This document shows positions 63,023-64,000 of a stretch of 64,000 bases of DNA, piece after piece (within the stretch, counting starts at the first letter, position 1; every line of letters starts with the position of its first letter). The stretch comes from Massilia sp. KIM. GTDB lineage: Bacteria > Pseudomonadota > Gammaproteobacteria > Burkholderiales > Burkholderiaceae_D. The translations under genes were made by a program, and so were the position numbers. A model generated the notes under the pieces. The model had not been told where the DNA came from, searched no databases, and worked only from the letters and a program-made list of their open reading frames with translations. The DNA is taken from the NCBI RefSeq assembly GCF_002007115.1, contig NZ_MVAD01000002.1, forward strand, positions 1,054,001-1,118,000. The letters are read 5' to 3'.

Positions 63023-63838
63023 ATGACACTTCGACTTCCATTTTCCGCGCGCCTGATCCCTGCGCTGCTGGCTGCCGCTGGCGGTGCGGCCGCCGCCTCC
63101 GAACTGGACTGTGAGGTCGCCAGCGGCCCCGCGACCGCCGCCCTGGTCGAGCTCTACACCAGCGAAGGCTGCTCCAGCTGTCCGCCGGCGGACCGGCAGC
63201 TGCGCGACTTGCGCCAGCAGCTTCCCGCCGATGCGCGGGTGGTCCCGGTCGGCCTGCACGTTACCTACTGGGACGCGATCGGTTGGCGCGACCCATTCGC
63301 ACAGGCGCGTTTCGACGAGCGGCAGCGAGCGCTGCTCGCCCAGGGCCGCTGGAAGGTGGCGTACACGCCGCAGTTCTTCGTCGATGGCCGCGAGCTCCGC
63401 GACTGGCGCGCCGGCCTGGTGCAAACGATCCAGCGCGTGAACGCCCGGCCGGCGCTGGCGGCGATCGATCTGCATGTCAGCGCTCCGACGCGGGCCGGCC
63501 TCCCGCATCTGCGCCTCGAAGTCAGCGCGCGGGTGGCGGCCCCGCGCGGCGGCGAAGCCCTGTTCGTCGCGCTGACCGAGAGCGGTCTCGCATCCCGGGT
63601 GGCGCGCGGCGAGAACGCCGGGGTCACCCTGCGGCATGACGACACCGCGCGCCTGTGGCTGGGGCCGATCGCGCTGCACAGCGCGACCGCGCGCTTGACG
63701 CACGAGCTCGCGCTGCCCGCGCAATGGCGTCCCGACCGCCTGCGCGCGCTCGCCTTCGTCCAGGACGCCGACGCCCGCATCTTGCAGGCGCTCGACACCA
63801 GTTCCTGCGCCGGCGCGCAGGCCGGGAGGCGCCAATGA
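63023..63838 (+). CDS. DUF1223 thioredoxin-like exported protein
   Basis: The 271-residue protein has a signal peptide (LIPALLAAAGGAAAAS) and a DUF1223 domain: VELYTSEGCSSCPPADRQL with C50/C53, then VVPVGLHVTYWDAIGWRDPFA and VAYTPQFFVDGREL. The Cys pair and thioredoxin-like fold suggest a periplasmic redox role. Its stop overlaps the cytochrome b gene by ATGA, so the two are coupled. Confidence 0.85.
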   Translation: MTLRLPFSARLIPALLAAAGGAAAASELDCEVASGPATAALVELYTSEGCSSCPPADRQLRDLRQQLPADARVVPVGLHVTYWDAIGWRDPFAQARFDERQRALLAQGRWKVAYTPQFFVDGRELRDWRAGLVQTIQRVNARPALAAIDLHVSAPTRAGLPHLRLEVSARVAAPRGGEALFVALTESGLASRVARGENAGVTLRHDDTARLWLGPIALHSATARLTHELALPAQWRPDRLRALAFVQDADARILQALDTSSCAGAQAGRRQ

Positions 63839-64000
63839 GCCGCCCCGGCACCATCCACCCTCTCTGGCTTCGGGTCACGCACTGGCTCAATGCGCTGGCC
63901 GTCGTGCTCCTGATCGCCAGCGGCTGGCGGATCTACAACGCCACCCAGTTCTTCGGCTTCGCGATCCCGCCCTCGATCACGCTCGGAGGCTGGCTGGGCG
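63835..64000 (+). CDS. Cytochrome b561-like membrane protein (3' end outside window)
   Basis: The visible 55 residues (HPLWLRVTHWLNALAVVLLIASGWRIYNATQFFGF...) show the first transmembrane helix and its heme-ligating His of the PF01292 cytochrome b561/NiFe-hydrogenase type. Such genes often partner a molybdopterin oxidoreductase, which would lie beyond the window. ATG 63835 overlaps the DUF1223 stop. Confidence 0.8.
   Translation, partial: MSRPGTIHPLWLRVTHWLNALAVVLLIASGWRIYNATQFFGFAIPPSITLGGWLG

Overview
The window is GC-rich (about two thirds G+C) and densely coded on both strands, with short intergenic gaps and many ATGA/GTGA overlaps. Protein content suggests a betaproteobacterium of the Oxalobacteraceae, close to Massilia/Telluria. 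The pointers are a split ImuA-ImuB/DnaE2 mutasome under LexA boxes, a DUF2760-Hsp70-Hsp70 operon, a QseBC-like two-component pair behind an HtrA protease, a ROSE-type Hsp20 leader, and REP-like palindromes built on ATTCCGGC/GCCGGAAT. This taxonomic call is an inference from family content, not a database match. I see no rRNA, tRNA, prophage, transposase or CRISPR array; the window reads as ordinary chromosome.

Layout. 1-9 kb: CbbR-like LysR, a TetR regulator with twin palindromes and a 36-residue membrane peptide, cysteinyl-tRNA synthetase behind a possible attenuator leader, a divergent SDR/TetR pair, a FabF-like ketoacyl synthase divergent from an AraC regulator, and a membrane diguanylate cyclase. 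9-16.5 kb: HD phosphohydrolase, glutathione transferase, secreted alpha/beta hydrolase, and the DUF2760-Hsp70-Hsp70 operon. 16.6-25 kb: methyltransferase, LysR, SDR, membrane histidine kinase, an orphan degenerate HepT-like protein behind an Na+/H+ antiporter, then SOS-controlled imuA-imuB. 25-33.6 kb: a REP-seeded tandem repeat, GNAT enzymes, a secreted cyanophycinase-like peptidase, an alpha/beta hydrolase, a MerR regulator divergent from DUF2938/DUF2798 membrane proteins, an AAA ATPase and an M61 peptidase. 33.6-38.3 kb: an envelope and protein-stress block of Hsp20, HtrA and a QseB/QseC-like pair, with two CTTAAG-N5-type boxes ahead of htrA. 38.3-46.4 kb: branched-chain amino-acid binding protein, DUF2892/ECF sigma pair, GST/HxlR, MarR/DUF417, a TonB-dependent receptor and a PhzF-like protein. 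46.4-56.5 kb: SOS-controlled dnaE2, repeats, a PAS-chemoreceptor, and a translationally coupled YaiO/sulfatase/glycoside-hydrolase-like operon. 56.7-64 kb: GntR-type LacI regulator and gluconokinase, a secreted subtilisin with a PA insert, several small hypothetical genes including a Gln-rich protein, and DUF1223 followed by a cytochrome b561-like gene cut by the window end.

No single locus looks like an unmistakable new defence or mobile system. The most novel-looking signals are regulatory or small: the TetR palindromes with the micro-ORF, the cysS leader, the Hsp20 thermometer, the AUC-initiated secreted protein, the active-site-less HepT relative, and the YaiO/sulfatase/GH operon. No searches were possible, so family names rest on motif recognition.
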